The notes: generated by a model from the sequence alone, not told the origin. Counted from the stretch's first letter, positions 27,559 through 37,357 are shown. The stretch is DNA of 64,000 bases from Sneathiella glossodoripedis JCM 23214 (GCF_000616095.1 NZ_BAMS01000004.1:124001-188000), one strand, 5' to 3'. Numbers and translations: made by a program.

Positions 27559-28544
27559 TTAAGCCATCGGGTGGCGGAAATCGGCTGAGTAGCGTCCGGT
27601 CACAAAATGTTCCAGCTGTCGTTCGATATCTCCAAGCAGGCTGGAGGCACCGATACGGAACAAATCCGGCTGCAGCCAATCATTGCCCAATTCCTCTTTC
27701 ATCAGAATCTGATACCCCAATATGTCTTTGGCGGCGCTGATACCGCCCGCAGGTTTATAACCGATTTTGTACCCGGTCATTTCTTCATAGGCGCGAATGG
27801 CTCTGATCATAACAAGGCTCACCGGCAGGGTTGCATTTACACTTTCCTTGCCAGTGGAAGTCTTGATGAAATCAGCTCCAGCCATCATGGCGATCATGCT
27901 CGCCTTCGCCACATTGCGAAGTGTAACCAGCTCACCAGTTCCCAAAATGGCTTTCAGATGAGCTTCCCCGCAGGCTTCCCGAAATGCCTTTACCTCGTCA
28001 TACAGGGCCTGCCAGTTCCCGCTAAGCACATGCCCGCGAGTAATCACAATATCAATTTCCTTGGCGCCAGCCGCGACCGAGGCTTCAATTTCTTTGACCC
28101 TAAGTTCAAAAGGGCTAAGACCAGCAGGAAATCCGGTGGATACAGCAGCAACGGGTATATTTGTCCCCTCCAGTGCTTCAACAGCGGTTTCTACCATTGT
28201 GTGATAGACACAAACGGCACCTGTGCTCAAATGCCGATCGGACATTCCGAGTGCTTCAAGAATATCCGGGCGTACCGGTTGGCGGGCTTTGGCGCATAAC
28301 CGTTTGACACGGCCCGGCGTATCATCCCGCTCAGTGTCGTCAGATCGATACAGGAGATCGCTTTTAAGAGCCAGGCAGCCTGATACTCCTTTTTCACAGT
28401 ACGTCTTCCGCCCAGTGTTTTTGCCCTGCGCTCCACAGCACTTAAATTGACATGGGTATCTTCAACAGCATCCAGTGAAAATTTCAGACCCGGGTTTCGG
28501 GCATGGGCATGGCTGTCGGGGGTCAGCTTGCTAATTGTCGCCAT
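27559..28544 (-). CDS. deoC: Deoxyribose-phosphate aldolase DeoC (frameshifted)
   Basis: Splits deoxyribose-5-phosphate into glyceraldehyde-3-phosphate and acetaldehyde through a Schiff base. The active-site Lys is in DFIKTSTGK, with the second Lys in GYKPAGGI. The N-terminal extension before CIDLTTLSG is typical of the longer eukaryote-like DeoC. The frame breaks near 28327, in a run of three G (read on the minus strand): one missing base after TLSG. Restored, it continues DDTPGRVKRLCAKAR and gives about 328 residues. The start overlaps the PNP stop by 14 bases. Confidence 0.93.
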
Positions 28545-29397
28545 CGGCTTCCTCTTTCATGTGGGCTTTAAGAAGCTCACGTTTCAAGGTTTCCAGAAAA
28601 ATAATGACCAGCTTTTCAAGGTCATTGGCAGCCAGTTTTGCACATTCCAGTGTTTGCTCATGGCTAAGAGCTGTTTTGCTTAAGCCTGCAACCAGATTGG
28701 TGATATTTGAAATGGCTGCAACCCTCATCCCGCAGTGGCGGGCGACGAGAACCTCAGGTGTGGTTGACATGCCAACCGCATCGGCGCCCAGTGTTTTAAA
28801 GGCTCGGATTTCTGCCGGAGTTTCAAAATTAGGGCCGGGATAATGCAAGTATACACCTTCGCTCAGATCAATGCTGAGCTCTTTTGCCACTGCTTTCAAA
28901 TGTTCTCGCAAAATCGGATCATAGGCATCTTCCATTGAGAAAAACCTTGGACCAAATCGCTCATCATTTTCACCAATTAGCGGATTGCGTGATGTGAAAT
29001 TGATATGATCACTTATCAGCATCAAGCGGCCGGGGCCGACCTCTTCGTGAAAACTTCCTGCTGCGTTGGTTACGAGCAGTATTTCCACGCCAAGCAATTT
29101 CATGACCCGGACCGGAACCGCCAGATCTTGGGGGTCGACACCCTCATACAGATGAATACGGCCTTGCATACAAATAACGGGCATTCCGCCAAGGCGCCCC
29201 AAAACCAGTTTTCCTTGATGCCCCTCGACCGAAGAGCGGGGAAAGTCTGGAATATCCGTAAAATTCAGACTGGCAACTGCGTCGATTTTGTCCGCAAGAC
29301 CACCAAGGCCGGAACCCAGTACGATGCCGACACGGGGCATGAAACCGGGAGCTTGCTCTTTTATGAAATCGGCTGCTTTTTGAGGATCTAGAGGCAT
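28531..29397 (-). CDS. punA: Purine nucleoside phosphorylase (trimeric type)
   Basis: 288 residues of the PNP/MTAP family, the high-molecular-weight-independent trimeric class (PunA/XapA). Hallmarks: GIVLGSGLGGL, the EGHQGKLVLGRLGG block with the phosphate His, GRIHLYEG, LLVTNAAGS and the base-binding GPNFETPAEIRAFK. It cleaves (deoxy)inosine and (deoxy)guanosine with phosphate, producing sugar-1-phosphate for DeoB. It follows the transporter genes with a 1-base overlap, and takes product from adenosine deaminase in the same operon. Confidence 0.95.
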   Translation of the reverse strand: MPLDPQKAADFIKEQAPGFMPRVGIVLGSGLGGLADKIDAVASLNFTDIPDFPRSSVEGHQGKLVLGRLGGMPVICMQGRIHLYEGVDPQDLAVPVRVMKLLGVEILLVTNAAGSFHEEVGPGRLMLISDHINFTSRNPLIGENDERFGPRFFSMEDAYDPILREHLKAVAKELSIDLSEGVYLHYPGPNFETPAEIRAFKTLGADAVGMSTTPEVLVARHCGMRVAAISNITNLVAGLSKTALSHEQTLECAKLAANDLEKLVIIFLETLKRELLKAHMKEEADGDN

Positions 29398-30367
29398 TAC
29401 TTTTCCTTGATATAGGGTTGGCCGATCGCTTTTGGAGGCATAGCCCGCCCAACAAACCCAGCCAGCAAAATAACAGTCAGAATATAAGGCAGCGCCTGAA
29501 TGAACTGCACTGGGATCACACCGACGACAGGTAATTCAACACCCTGAAGTCTCGCCTGTACCGCGTCGGTAAAGGCAAAGAGCAAACAGGCCAGCAAAGT
29601 TGGGACTGGCTTCCATTTTCCGAATATGAGGCAGCAAGTGCCAGATACCCTTTACCTGCAGTCATGTCGCGAATGAAACCGGCACCGTGAGCGGTCGAAA
29701 GGTATGTTCCAGCAATGCCGCATAGAAAACCTGTGACAGCCAAAGCTTTATAGCGGAGAATTTCAACTGAAATACCCGCAGTATCAACAGCATGTGGGTT
29801 TTCACCGACTGCTCGCACACGTAGCCCGAAACGGGTTCTGAAAAGGACATAAGCCACAATTGGTACCGCAGCGGCGGCCATATAAACGATTATATTGTGA
29901 CCAGAAATAAGCTCTGCATAAATATAGCCGATAACGGGGATATTTCCGATTGCATCCGCAAAAGGCAGGGTAATGGAGGAAAAGCGCTCATCTCCATTCA
30001 GCGCCGGTGTACGCCCACCAAGTTTGAACCAGGCAAATCCCAGCGTTGGGGTAAGTCCAGCAACCACAATATTAATCGCCATTCCAGACACAACCTGATT
30101 TCCATTATGTGTAACGCAGGCATATGCATGCAATGACGACAGGGCGAGGGAGGCGGCAATTCCCGCCATCAGTCCCAGCCAGGCTGAACCGGTTGTGGTC
30201 GCAACAGCCGCCGCCGCAAACGCAGCGCCCAGCATTTTTCCTTCAAGTCCAATATCAACGACCCCTGCACGCTCTGAAAACATGCCGGCAAGTGCTGCCA
30301 GCACAAGTGGTGTCGCTACTCGAAATGTTGCATCAAGCAAGAGGATTGTGACTTCAAAAATTTCCAT
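29397..30367 (-). CDS. Nucleoside ABC transporter permease, second subunit (frameshifted)
   Basis: BPD_transp_2 family permease like NupQ/YufQ and the ribose/BMP transporter permeases. About eight to nine membrane spans; the family EAA-like loop region GRTPALNGDERFSS and the RAVGENPHAVDTAGI segment are present. The frame breaks near 29630, where one base is missing after KGYLALAA; restored, LIFGKWKPVPT follows and the protein reaches about 323 residues. It pairs with the permease just upstream, 3 bp apart, to form the channel. Confidence 0.9.
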
Positions 30368-30370
30368 CAG

Positions 30371-31492
30371 TTATACCTCCGCCGTTGAAAGAGACTGTCG
30401 CTTCTTGAAAAAGCCTTCAATTTTTGGGCGGAACATATTCTCCAGAGCACCGGAGAACAGAATAATAAGTCCTTGAATGACAATAACCATTTCCTTGTTG
30501 ATATTGCTCATTTCGAAGGAAAGTTCTGTACCTCCTTGATAGATAGCTCCAAATAGCAATGCGGCCATAAAAATACCAATTGGGTGGTTTCTTCCCATAA
30601 GAGCGACCGCAATACCAACAAATCCATATCCACCGGTGAAGTCCATCAAGACACGGTGATGCACACCCAGCAGTTCATTCACTGCAACGAACCCAGCAAG
30701 GCCGCCTGAGATTATCATTGCAAGAATTATGTTTTTTGAGGGAGAGATTCCCGCATATCTGGCTGCAGATTCGTTTTGCCCAACAACGCGAATTTCATAC
30801 CCCCAACGTGTATGCCAGACGAAGTAATAAAATACGCCACTTAACAAAAGGGCGAGTATGAAACTAAAATTAAGGGGGCTGTCCGCCATTCCGGTAAATT
30901 CTGGCGCGCGGGCAAGCCAGGTGTGATCAGAAAATTCTCTCGTCTCGGGAGAGCCGCCAGCACTGGGGTTAATCATCACTTCAACCAGCAAATAGGTCAT
31001 GACGGAAAAAGCAATGAAATTAAACATGATCGTGGTAATCACGATATGACTGCCCCGTTTCGCCTGCAGATATGCAGGCACATATGCCCATCCTGCGCCA
31101 AATACTGCGCCTAGCATGATTGCGAGCGGGATTACGGCCCAAAAGGGCAGAAAATCAAAGTAAAGCGCAGCTATTCCAACGCCAAGGCCACCTATGAAAG
31201 CCTGACCTTCCGCTCCAATATTGAACAGCCCGCAATGAAAGGCGATGGCAACCGCAAGCCCGGTGAAGATGAAATTTGTTGTGTAGTATAACGTATAACC
31301 AACGGCTTCGGGGTAGCCGAAAGCTCCGTAAACAAGAACTTCAAGTGCTTTAATCGGATCATCACCAACGATTAAAATTACCACCCCGGAAATCAGGAAG
31401 GCGGCAACAAGGTTTATCAGGGGAATAAGCCCCAGACTTACCCATGCAGGCACCTTTGACGGGGCACCGAATTTTGATTTTGTCTCAGACAT
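30371..31492 (-). CDS. Nucleoside ABC transporter permease, first subunit
   Basis: 373 residues with about nine membrane spans, BPD_transp_2 family, like NupP/YufP. The FHCGLFNIGAEGQ motif and RVVGQNESAARYAGI segment are typical of BMP-type nucleoside transporters. The start overlaps the ATPase stop by 1 base. The N-terminus before the first span carries basic residues (SKFGAPSKVP), as expected for a cytoplasmic end. Together with the ATPase and BMP protein it imports nucleosides; specificity is inferred from the downstream catabolic genes. Confidence 0.93.
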   Translation of the reverse strand: MSETKSKFGAPSKVPAWVSLGLIPLINLVAAFLISGVVILIVGDDPIKALEVLVYGAFGYPEAVGYTLYYTTNFIFTGLAVAIAFHCGLFNIGAEGQAFIGGLGVGIAALYFDFLPFWAVIPLAIMLGAVFGAGWAYVPAYLQAKRGSHIVITTIMFNFIAFSVMTYLLVEVMINPSAGGSPETREFSDHTWLARAPEFTGMADSPLNFSFILALLLSGVFYYFVWHTRWGYEIRVVGQNESAARYAGISPSKNIILAMIISGGLAGFVAVNELLGVHHRVLMDFTGGYGFVGIAVALMGRNHPIGIFMAALLFGAIYQGGTELSFEMSNINKEMVIVIQGLIILFSGALENMFRPKIEGFFKKRQSLSTAEV

Positions 31493-33069
31493 TAAGATAC
31501 TGCCTCACCCTCAGGATCCGATACATGCAACTCCTGATCGGAAATGCCTGCCATCATCAGACCAAGCCTTTGCTCAGTTGCTTCACTGGCATCCAGCTCA
31601 CCAACGATCGCACCATCGAACATGACGGCAATCCGGTCAGCCAACGACATTACTTCATCAATCTCTACAGAAACGACCAAAATTGCTTTGCCCTGATCGC
31701 GCATGTGAATGAGCTGTTTGTGAATGAACTCAATAGCACCAATGTCAACACCACGGGTTGGTTGTCCAACCAAAAGCACATCCGGGTCTTGTTCCATTTC
31801 TCGCGCTAGTACAAGTTTCTGCTGGTTTCCACCGGAAAAACCTGATGCTTTCAATGTGGCATCTGGCGGGCGAACATCGAACTTTTCGATATAGGTTTCA
31901 CAAGCCGACACCATTTTGGTGCGATCCAGCGTAGCACCTTTGTTAAACATGGGCAGATCGTGATAGCCAAGAGCCGTATTTTCATTGGCGCTAAAACTCA
32001 GGACCAGTCCTGCTTTATGGCGATCTTCGGGAACATGCCCCAGACCAATTTTACGAAGATCACGGGCGTTGAATTTGGGGTTCTTGACCAATTCTTCCCC
32101 TTTATATCGAATGCTCCCTGACGTGGGTGAAATTATACCGCCCAAGACTTCAAGCAATTCGGACTGCCCATTTCCCGATACGCCAGCGATACCGAGTATC
32201 TCTCCTGCACGTAAGGTGAGGCCAATATTTTTCAGGCGAGCAACCCCATCCTCATCAATATAATTGAGGCCTTCAATGGTCATTAAATCTGCGCCAGGTG
32301 TCGCTTTTTCCTTCTCCACTCTAAGAAGGACACTTCTGCCAACCATCAGTTCTGCGAGTTTTTCCCGGTCGGTATCTTTCGTCGCGACATGAGCGACCAT
32401 CTCGCCTCTGCGCATAACGGATACATGATCTGTGATGGCCATTATTTCGCGCAATTTATGGGTAATCAGGATCACCGTCTTACCCTGTTCACGCAACGTA
32501 TTTAAAATTCGAAACAGGTGGTCCGCTTCCTGCGGTGTCAGAACCCCGGTGGGCTCATCGAGAATAAGTATCTCCGCGCCGCGATACAGGGCTTTTAGAA
32601 TTTCAACCCGCTGGCGAAGTCCAACGGGTAAATCACCGACCAGTGCATCTACATCCACTTCCAGTGTGTATTCCCGCTCCAGCCTTTCAAGTTCAATTCG
32701 GGCTTTTTCAATACCGCCGGCCAAGCGATTCCCGCCTTCAACTCCGAGGATAATATTTTCAAGTACCGTGAAGGTATCCACAAGCATGAAATGCTGATGG
32801 ACCATTCCGATACCGGCTTCGATGGAGGCTTGCGGATTGTCAATGTCACACAAGGCGCCATTCACATAAATTTCGCCTTCATCCGCCTCATAGAAGCCAT
32901 ATACGATACTCATCAACGTGGATTTACCAGCTCCATTTTCGCCGATAATACCGTGAATTGTGCCGCGGCCCACGGACAGGGAAATATCCCTGTTTGCGTG
33001 GACCGCGCCAAACCACTTGTTGACTCGGCGCAATTCAAGCGCCGGGGCATTAGTCGTCATATCAGTCAA
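31492..33069 (-). CDS. Nucleoside ABC transporter ATP-binding protein, duplicated domain
   Basis: 525 residues with two nucleotide-binding domains, the layout of RbsA/NupO. The first domain has Walker A GENGAGKSTLM, Q-loop, and Walker B EILILDEPTGVLTPQEA with ITHK. The second has GVSGNGQSELL in place of Walker A, a known degenerate form of this class, and SGGNQQKLVLAREMEQDPDVLLVGQPTRGVD. It energises the BMP-type importer. It follows the substrate-binding gene by 5 bp and overlaps the permease gene by 1 base. Confidence 0.95.
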   Translation of the reverse strand: MTDMTTNAPALELRRVNKWFGAVHANRDISLSVGRGTIHGIIGENGAGKSTLMSIVYGFYEADEGEIYVNGALCDIDNPQASIEAGIGMVHQHFMLVDTFTVLENIILGVEGGNRLAGGIEKARIELERLEREYTLEVDVDALVGDLPVGLRQRVEILKALYRGAEILILDEPTGVLTPQEADHLFRILNTLREQGKTVILITHKLREIMAITDHVSVMRRGEMVAHVATKDTDREKLAELMVGRSVLLRVEKEKATPGADLMTIEGLNYIDEDGVARLKNIGLTLRAGEILGIAGVSGNGQSELLEVLGGIISPTSGSIRYKGEELVKNPKFNARDLRKIGLGHVPEDRHKAGLVLSFSANENTALGYHDLPMFNKGATLDRTKMVSACETYIEKFDVRPPDATLKASGFSGGNQQKLVLAREMEQDPDVLLVGQPTRGVDIGAIEFIHKQLIHMRDQGKAILVVSVEIDEVMSLADRIAVMFDGAIVGELDASEATEQRLGLMMAGISDQELHVSDPEGEAVS

Positions 33070-33074
33070 TCAAA

Positions 33075-34055
33075 TTACTTGTATTCAGTGACTTTGATTT
33101 TACCGGAAATAATATCTGCTTTGGCAGCTTCCAGTTTTTCAATCATTTCAGCAGTCAGCAGACCTTTGTTATGCTCATCGACAGCATATCCAACACCACC
33201 TTCTTTCAGGCCAAGGACTTTAATGCCTGGTTTCCAAGTGCCGTTTTTAGCTGATGTAAAAGCGTCTTCTACAGCGACATCAACCCGTTTGAGCATAGAT
33301 GTCAGCATAGTGCCTGGCTGTAAATGGTTCTGGTTGCTATCAACACCAATTGCAAGCTTTCCGCTGTCCTTTGCTGCTTGGTAAACACCCATTCCTGTAC
33401 CGCCAGCGGCTGCATAGACAACATCTGCACCGCGGTCAAACTGGCTTTTTGCAAGCTCACCACCTTTTGTTGGATCATTCCAGGCAGCAGGTGTTGTTCC
33501 AGTCATGTTTTCAAAAACTTCAGCATTAGGATTGGCAAATTTTGCACCTTCCTTGTAACCCAGTGCAAATTTGCGGATGAGGGGAATATCCATTCCGCCC
33601 ACAAATCCGACTTTACCTGTTTTGGATGCCATGGCTGCGGCCATTCCAACAAGGAATGAGCCTTCATGTTCTTTAAAGACTACAGACTGAACATTTGGCA
33701 GATCCACAACCATATCAATGATGGTGAATTTTGTGTCCGGATTTGCTTTTGCAGCTTTTTCAACCGCAGCTGCCTGTGCAAATCCCATGGCAACCACAAT
33801 ATCTGCTCCTTTGCGGGCCATGCGTTTTGTCGCCTGCTCGCGCTGGGATACTTGAGTTACTTCAAACTCCATATATTCAATGCCAGTCTTTTTCTTGAAA
33901 GCCTCGGCTCCGTTATAGCCAGCTTCGTTAAAAGACTTGTCAAACTTGCCGCCCATATCAAAAATGATGGCTGGTTTGAAATCGTCAGCCTTGGCGATGC
34001 CAGTGACGGCGACTACAGCTGCCGCAATGGCAGTCAGCTTAAGTTGTTTGAACAT
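33075..34055 (-). CDS. BMP-family nucleoside-binding protein of ABC transporter
   Basis: About 326 residues from ATG at 34055, preceded by GGGAGAAG; a longer frame from 34139 lacks a ribosome site. A signal peptide ends near GIAKA. The mature protein has the BMP (basic membrane protein, PnrA-like) fold: IIFDMGGKFDKSFNEAGYNGAEAF at the N-terminus and the VYAAAGGTGMGVYQAAK and GVDSNQNHL segments that line the nucleoside site. No lipobox, so it is a free periplasmic protein. It is the first gene of the ten-gene operon and follows a RutR-type operator. Confidence 0.94.
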   Translation of the reverse strand: MFKQLKLTAIAAAVVAVTGIAKADDFKPAIIFDMGGKFDKSFNEAGYNGAEAFKKKTGIEYMEFEVTQVSQREQATKRMARKGADIVVAMGFAQAAAVEKAAKANPDTKFTIIDMVVDLPNVQSVVFKEHEGSFLVGMAAAMASKTGKVGFVGGMDIPLIRKFALGYKEGAKFANPNAEVFENMTGTTPAAWNDPTKGGELAKSQFDRGADVVYAAAGGTGMGVYQAAKDSGKLAIGVDSNQNHLQPGTMLTSMLKRVDVAVEDAFTSAKNGTWKPGIKVLGLKEGGVGYAVDEHNKGLLTAEMIEKLEAAKADIISGKIKVTEYK

Positions 34056-34123
34056 TCTTGACTTCTCCCTGTCATGTTTCGAACGCTTACAGATAATTCC
34101 CTCTAACAGAACTAACGCAAATA

Positions 34124-34139
34124 CTGACCAAATGGTCAA
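34124..34139 (-). promoter_or_regulatory. RutR-type operator upstream of the nucleoside operon
   Basis: On the minus strand the site reads TTGACCATTTGGTCAG, matching the RutR consensus TTGACCA-N2-TGGTCAA at 13 of 14 fixed positions; TGACCA and TGGTCA are exact complements. RutR is a TetR-family regulator that senses uracil and thymine. The site is about 70-85 bp upstream of the BMP gene start. The TTGACC at its 5' end could also serve as a -35 hexamer, so a bound repressor would block the promoter. Confidence 0.7.
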
Positions 34140-34280
34140 GTCTTGTTACAAGGGAGCCTAAAGTATAAAACCCTGTTGCAGAATTATACAGTTTTTTGCA
34201 CGACACGTTTGTGTACCGACTGTATTTATGCTGCTAATTTCGCTAAAATTGGAAAATTCGGGAATGAGAAGAGGTGTTTA

Positions 34281-34469
34281 ATGTCCAAAAGCGGTGAAAA
34301 AACAGTCAATTTGAAGGAGCTGGTTGCAGAAAACCTCAATGGTAAAAGGGGATTCGCAAATACTAAGAAGCTTCGTCGGCTTGGCTATGACGCTTATTGT
34401 CAGTGGCTGGAAGGTGAACTGGCAAAAAGAGAAGCGGCGAAAGCGGAAAAAAGCGCCAAGTCTGCATGA
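34281..34469 (+). CDS. Small hypothetical protein, 62 aa
   Basis: 62 residues, highly basic and Lys/Ala-rich at the C-terminus (GELAKREAAKAEKSAKSA), with a short central segment NTKKLRRLGYDAYCQWL. The ATG at 34281 follows AGAGG. I do not recognise a family. Basic tails of this kind occur in small nucleic-acid- or ribosome-associated proteins, but this is only an impression. It overlaps the next gene by 4 bases (ATGA), so the two are translationally coupled. It is divergent from the nucleoside operon. Confidence 0.55.
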   Translation: MSKSGEKTVNLKELVAENLNGKRGFANTKKLRRLGYDAYCQWLEGELAKREAAKAEKSAKSA

Positions 34470-35074
34470 ATAGAGTTCTTTGTATTTTCAATGTTTTGCT
34501 GGTTGCAGTTTTTGTGACTGTTATAGGGGGCGGAGTAAAGGCGCAGACCAGCACTGAAGCGCCACCCCAAAAATCGGCTTTACCTGAAACCGTTTTAATT
34601 GTGCAGTTGGATGACGGCGTGAAGAATTCTGTATCCGCCGAACTATACAAAACAGTTGTTGCTCGCATTGCGGACCATTTGCAGGCTGCCGGTTTTGAAA
34701 CCATTCGCTCCAGCGGTAAAACCACTACCGGAGAAAGTGACAGTCAGGCAGATCAACGCCTTTTACAATCTCTTCAGAACGGGGCCCTTCAACAAAATGG
34801 AATCGCTGCAGATTTTGTAGCAGTTGTTCAGATACTTGCCGATATGAGCCTTTTGAACGAAGGCACGGAAATCACGGTGGAGATCCGTGGTCGAATGATC
34901 AATGTCGCAAGTCGCGACATTCTGGCAAAATTTGATTTGTCGCTACCGCAAACACTCGTAGCCCCAAGCGATTGCGATAGAAACTGCATCATTGGTCTTT
35001 TGCAAGCCAACACGGAGCAAATCGCCGATGGTCTCGGCGCTGTGCTGGGGGAGCGGCTCAGAGCAATTGACTAG
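34466..35074 (+). CDS. Secreted hypothetical protein
   Basis: 202 residues. A signal peptide with hydrophobic residues about 5-20 ends near VKAQ. The mature part shows a beta-alpha pattern (TVLIVQLDDGVKNSV, then AADFVAVVQILADMS) like small periplasmic proteins with a DUF2380/FlgO-type fold that store a TolB-N-like strand order. A Cys pair (DCDRNCI) near the C-terminus could form a disulphide. Family assignment is uncertain. Coupled to the small basic protein by an ATGA overlap. Confidence 0.6.
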   Translation: MNRVLCIFNVLLVAVFVTVIGGGVKAQTSTEAPPQKSALPETVLIVQLDDGVKNSVSAELYKTVVARIADHLQAAGFETIRSSGKTTTGESDSQADQRLLQSLQNGALQQNGIAADFVAVVQILADMSLLNEGTEITVEIRGRMINVASRDILAKFDLSLPQTLVAPSDCDRNCIIGLLQANTEQIADGLGAVLGERLRAID

Positions 35075-35086
35075 TCACACCTGACC

Positions 35087-36190
35087 TTAGCCAAATAACT
35101 CATATCGGACATATGGATTTGTATCTGGTGCCCCATCGCTGATTTCCATCGCCCGCTCATCCAGATCCATGATCACGGAGGTTACTGTCATGGTGCGTAT
35201 TGGTTCTGGATCAGCGGGATTGGGATAGCGGCAAATTGCTTTTGGCTTTCCAAAGCCATCTTTAAGGCAGGCTTTGAAATGATCCATGTCCCATTTTTGA
35301 CTGTTCTGCCTGATTAGTCTTTCCAGTCTTGGGGTCCGATAAAGGCTGCAAGGTGCGATACGCTCAAACTCAGTCTGAATACCTGTCCGGTTGATAAAAT
35401 GATTCCCATGTGTGATCAGGCCATCTTCGGGATAGAGGGTATGCGCGACTTTGGCGCTCGTTTCGATATCAAGGACTTCACCGCCCGATTGGGCAATGAC
35501 CCAATTGGTTGAGCAGACCCGATCAGTTCCGTAGATGGTCTTCAAAGCATCATTGTAAAGGGAGGCTTTCATTATGTCGCGAACACGTATGTGAAAGGGG
35601 CGGTGATGCAATTCGGATCCGTCGCCTACAGCAGAAAGGCCATTTACACAAAGGCCAATTCCATGTTCGTTCAGTCCAAACATTCCGGAAACGATCCCCG
35701 CCTGGGTCAGTACCATATGATTTGGCCCTTTTTCAGAGTGAACACGAAGCAAATTTACATTTCCGAGCAATCCCTCCAGCCAGTCCCAGTTTTGGCCAAT
35801 GATGGTGTGACCATTTGCAGTATATTCAGGCTGAGCACCAAAAGATGTACAGCCTTCAGGCTCTAGTGACGGCATGTCATTGGCTGCCGCCGCTTCGGTT
35901 GTGTAAAGCGAATAAGCGATTTCATAGCGGGCATTCAAGAGGGCAATGTCAGTGATATTGATCCCCGAGCCTTCAGCAATCCCCTGCATTTCTTCGTAAT
36001 ATTCCGCATCATGCTGCCTGAAACGGTTCAGCCACACCCGCGCCTGTTCGGATATGTCATCGGCGCTTGCCCCGCCAGCCAGAAAACGGCTACGATAGGT
36101 TTCAATATTGGCGCGAATACTGGTAGCCATCTCTTCACCATGGTGACGGCCACGGTCGGTTGCATTTCCCTTCAGGTCGAGTAATTTCAT
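35087..36190 (-). CDS. C45-family autoprocessing acyltransferase/amidohydrolase
   Basis: About 367 residues from ATG at 36190 (AAGGTG site upstream). The pattern matches the acyl-CoA:6-aminopenicillanate acyltransferase (AAT) family of Ntn hydrolases. The nucleophile is the Cys of EGCTSF at about residue 115, exposed by self-cleavage just before it. GQNWDW, GMFGLNEHGIGLCVNGL and THGNHF are the other family blocks. Bacterial members include amidases and transferases of unknown substrate; production of penicillin is not implied. Converges with the secreted hypothetical gene on the left. Confidence 0.85.
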   Translation of the reverse strand: MKLLDLKGNATDRGRHHGEEMATSIRANIETYRSRFLAGGASADDISEQARVWLNRFRQHDAEYYEEMQGIAEGSGINITDIALLNARYEIAYSLYTTEAAAANDMPSLEPEGCTSFGAQPEYTANGHTIIGQNWDWLEGLLGNVNLLRVHSEKGPNHMVLTQAGIVSGMFGLNEHGIGLCVNGLSAVGDGSELHHRPFHIRVRDIMKASLYNDALKTIYGTDRVCSTNWVIAQSGGEVLDIETSAKVAHTLYPEDGLITHGNHFINRTGIQTEFERIAPCSLYRTPRLERLIRQNSQKWDMDHFKACLKDGFGKPKAICRYPNPADPEPIRTMTVTSVIMDLDERAMEISDGAPDTNPYVRYELFG

Positions 36191-36340
36191 GATCAACACC
36201 TTTTGTTTTTGTTTTCTTGCATCTTAATCCAGTGGCGGGTCTTTGTATCCAATAATTTCGCTTTCGGGCGTAATGAAATCTTGCCCGTATGGTCAGGCTG
36301 GCTATATTCTGTGCCAAACTCAAACGGCAGGTAGTTACAC

Positions 36341-36991
36341 ATGGCAATAGATCCCAGATTTCCCAATTTGCATATTCTCGATCACCCTTTAATTGTTCAC
36401 AAGCTCAGTCATATGCGGATGAAAAAAACATCCACCAAGACTTTCAGGCAGCTTTTGAAAGAGATTGCGTTGTTGATGGGGTATGAAATTACCCGCAATC
36501 TGCCGATGGTAAACGAGGATATTGAAACTCCGATCTGTCCCATGAAAGCTCCGGTTCTGGAGGGCAAGAAAGCGGCGATTGTTCCTATCCTGCGCGCCGG
36601 TCTGGGTATGGCAGATGGATTGTTGGAACTCATGCCATCAGCCCGTGTTGGCCATATTGGTATGTATCGTGACCCGGAAACCAAGCGCCCGGTTGAGTAT
36701 CTGAATAAACTGCCAACAGCCAGTGATCGTCTTTTCATTGCAGTCGACCCTATGCTCGCCACAGGTTATACCGCAGCGGCTGGCATTGATATCCTTCTGA
36801 AACACGGGGTTAAGGAAGAAAATATCAGTTTTATGGCACTCGTGGCTGCTCCTGAAGGAGTGCAGGTTATGCTTGATGCACATCCCAAGGTGAAGGTTTA
36901 CGTGGCTGGACTGGATGAGAAGCTGAACGAGAAAGCTTATATTGTACCTGGTCTTGGTGATGCAGGCGATCGACTTTACGGAACTCTTTGA
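36341..36991 (+). CDS. upp: Uracil phosphoribosyltransferase
   Basis: 216 residues. Converts uracil and PRPP to UMP. The PRPP-binding region is [15 protein letters not shown], the flexible loop [15 protein letters not shown], and the C-terminal uracil-binding segment is [16 protein letters not shown]. Close to the pyrimidine-base-releasing operon at 21.7-34.1 kb, it salvages uracil released from uridine-type nucleosides. It has its own strong terminator downstream. The start ATG at 36341 has only a weak ribosome site. Confidence 0.97.
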   Translation: MAIDPRFPNLHILDHPLIVHKLSHMRMKKTSTKTFRQLLKEIALLMGYEITRNLPMVNEDIETPICPMKAPVLEGKKAAIVPILRAGLGMADGLLELMPSARVGHIGMYRDPETKRPVEYLNKLPTASDRLFIAVDPMLATGYTAAAGIDILLKHGVKEENISFMALVAAPEGVQVMLDAHPKVKVYVAGLDEKLNEKAYIVPGLGDAGDRLYGTL

Positions 36992-37011
36992 TTTCCAAAA
37001 TTTCACATTAA

Positions 37012-37044
37012 AAAACCTCCCTGTTCATGCAGGGAGGTTTTTTT
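37012..37044 (+). terminator. Rho-independent terminator after upp
   Basis: Twelve-base stem built on AACCTCCCTG and CAGGGAGGTT around loop TTCATG, followed by a run of seven T. Well placed 20 bp after the upp stop. Confidence 0.95.
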
Positions 37045-37049
37045 GAAAG

Positions 37050-37217
37050 TTATTCGGGGGAGAAACCGATTAGCTTCCGGGACAATTGCAGCCGTGGCAA
37101 GGTTTGATCATCATCATACGGTGCCGCTTTTCCATAAGCGTCTCGATCAGTAACACTGAAAGATTTAGCAAACTGTATCTGAACCGTATCATGACGAACC
37201 TCATTTTTGGCTTTCAT
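37050..37217 (-). CDS. Possible small ORF, 55 aa
   Basis: An ATG-initiated frame too short for usual calling, in an otherwise empty stretch between the upp and hemF terminators. It encodes a hydrophilic peptide with KAKNEVRHDTVQIQFAKSF near the start and LSRKLIGFSPE at the end. There is no clear ribosome site upstream and no family is recognised. It may be chance. The rest of 37218-37593 holds only the hemF terminator at 37327-37357. Confidence 0.25.
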   Translation of the reverse strand: MKAKNEVRHDTVQIQFAKSFSVTDRDAYGKAAPYDDDQTLPRLQLSRKLIGFSPE

Positions 37218-37326
37218 CGTTTATTTCGAGACTGACGTTACGCCTTTTTGCTTCGCGTGGCTGTGCGCCCAGTCACGTTGCTGTTTTATCGAATGGGTTT
37301 TGCAATGCGGTAGAGTGGAAAAAAGA

Positions 37327-37357
37327 AAAAGGCCCCGATTGGGGGCGGGGCCTTTTA
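37327..37357 (-). terminator. Rho-independent terminator after hemF
   Basis: Perfect 11-bp stem AAAAGGCCCCG with CGGGGCCTTTT. On the minus strand it is followed by TTTTTCTTTT-like DNA, so it ends the leftward hemF transcript about 240 bp after the stop. Confidence 0.85.

Noticed and set aside
25169-27679. 836-residue form of the aldehyde dehydrogenase
   Set aside because: The extra 44 residues overlap deoC and lack a ribosome site, while ATG 27547 has AAGGAG.
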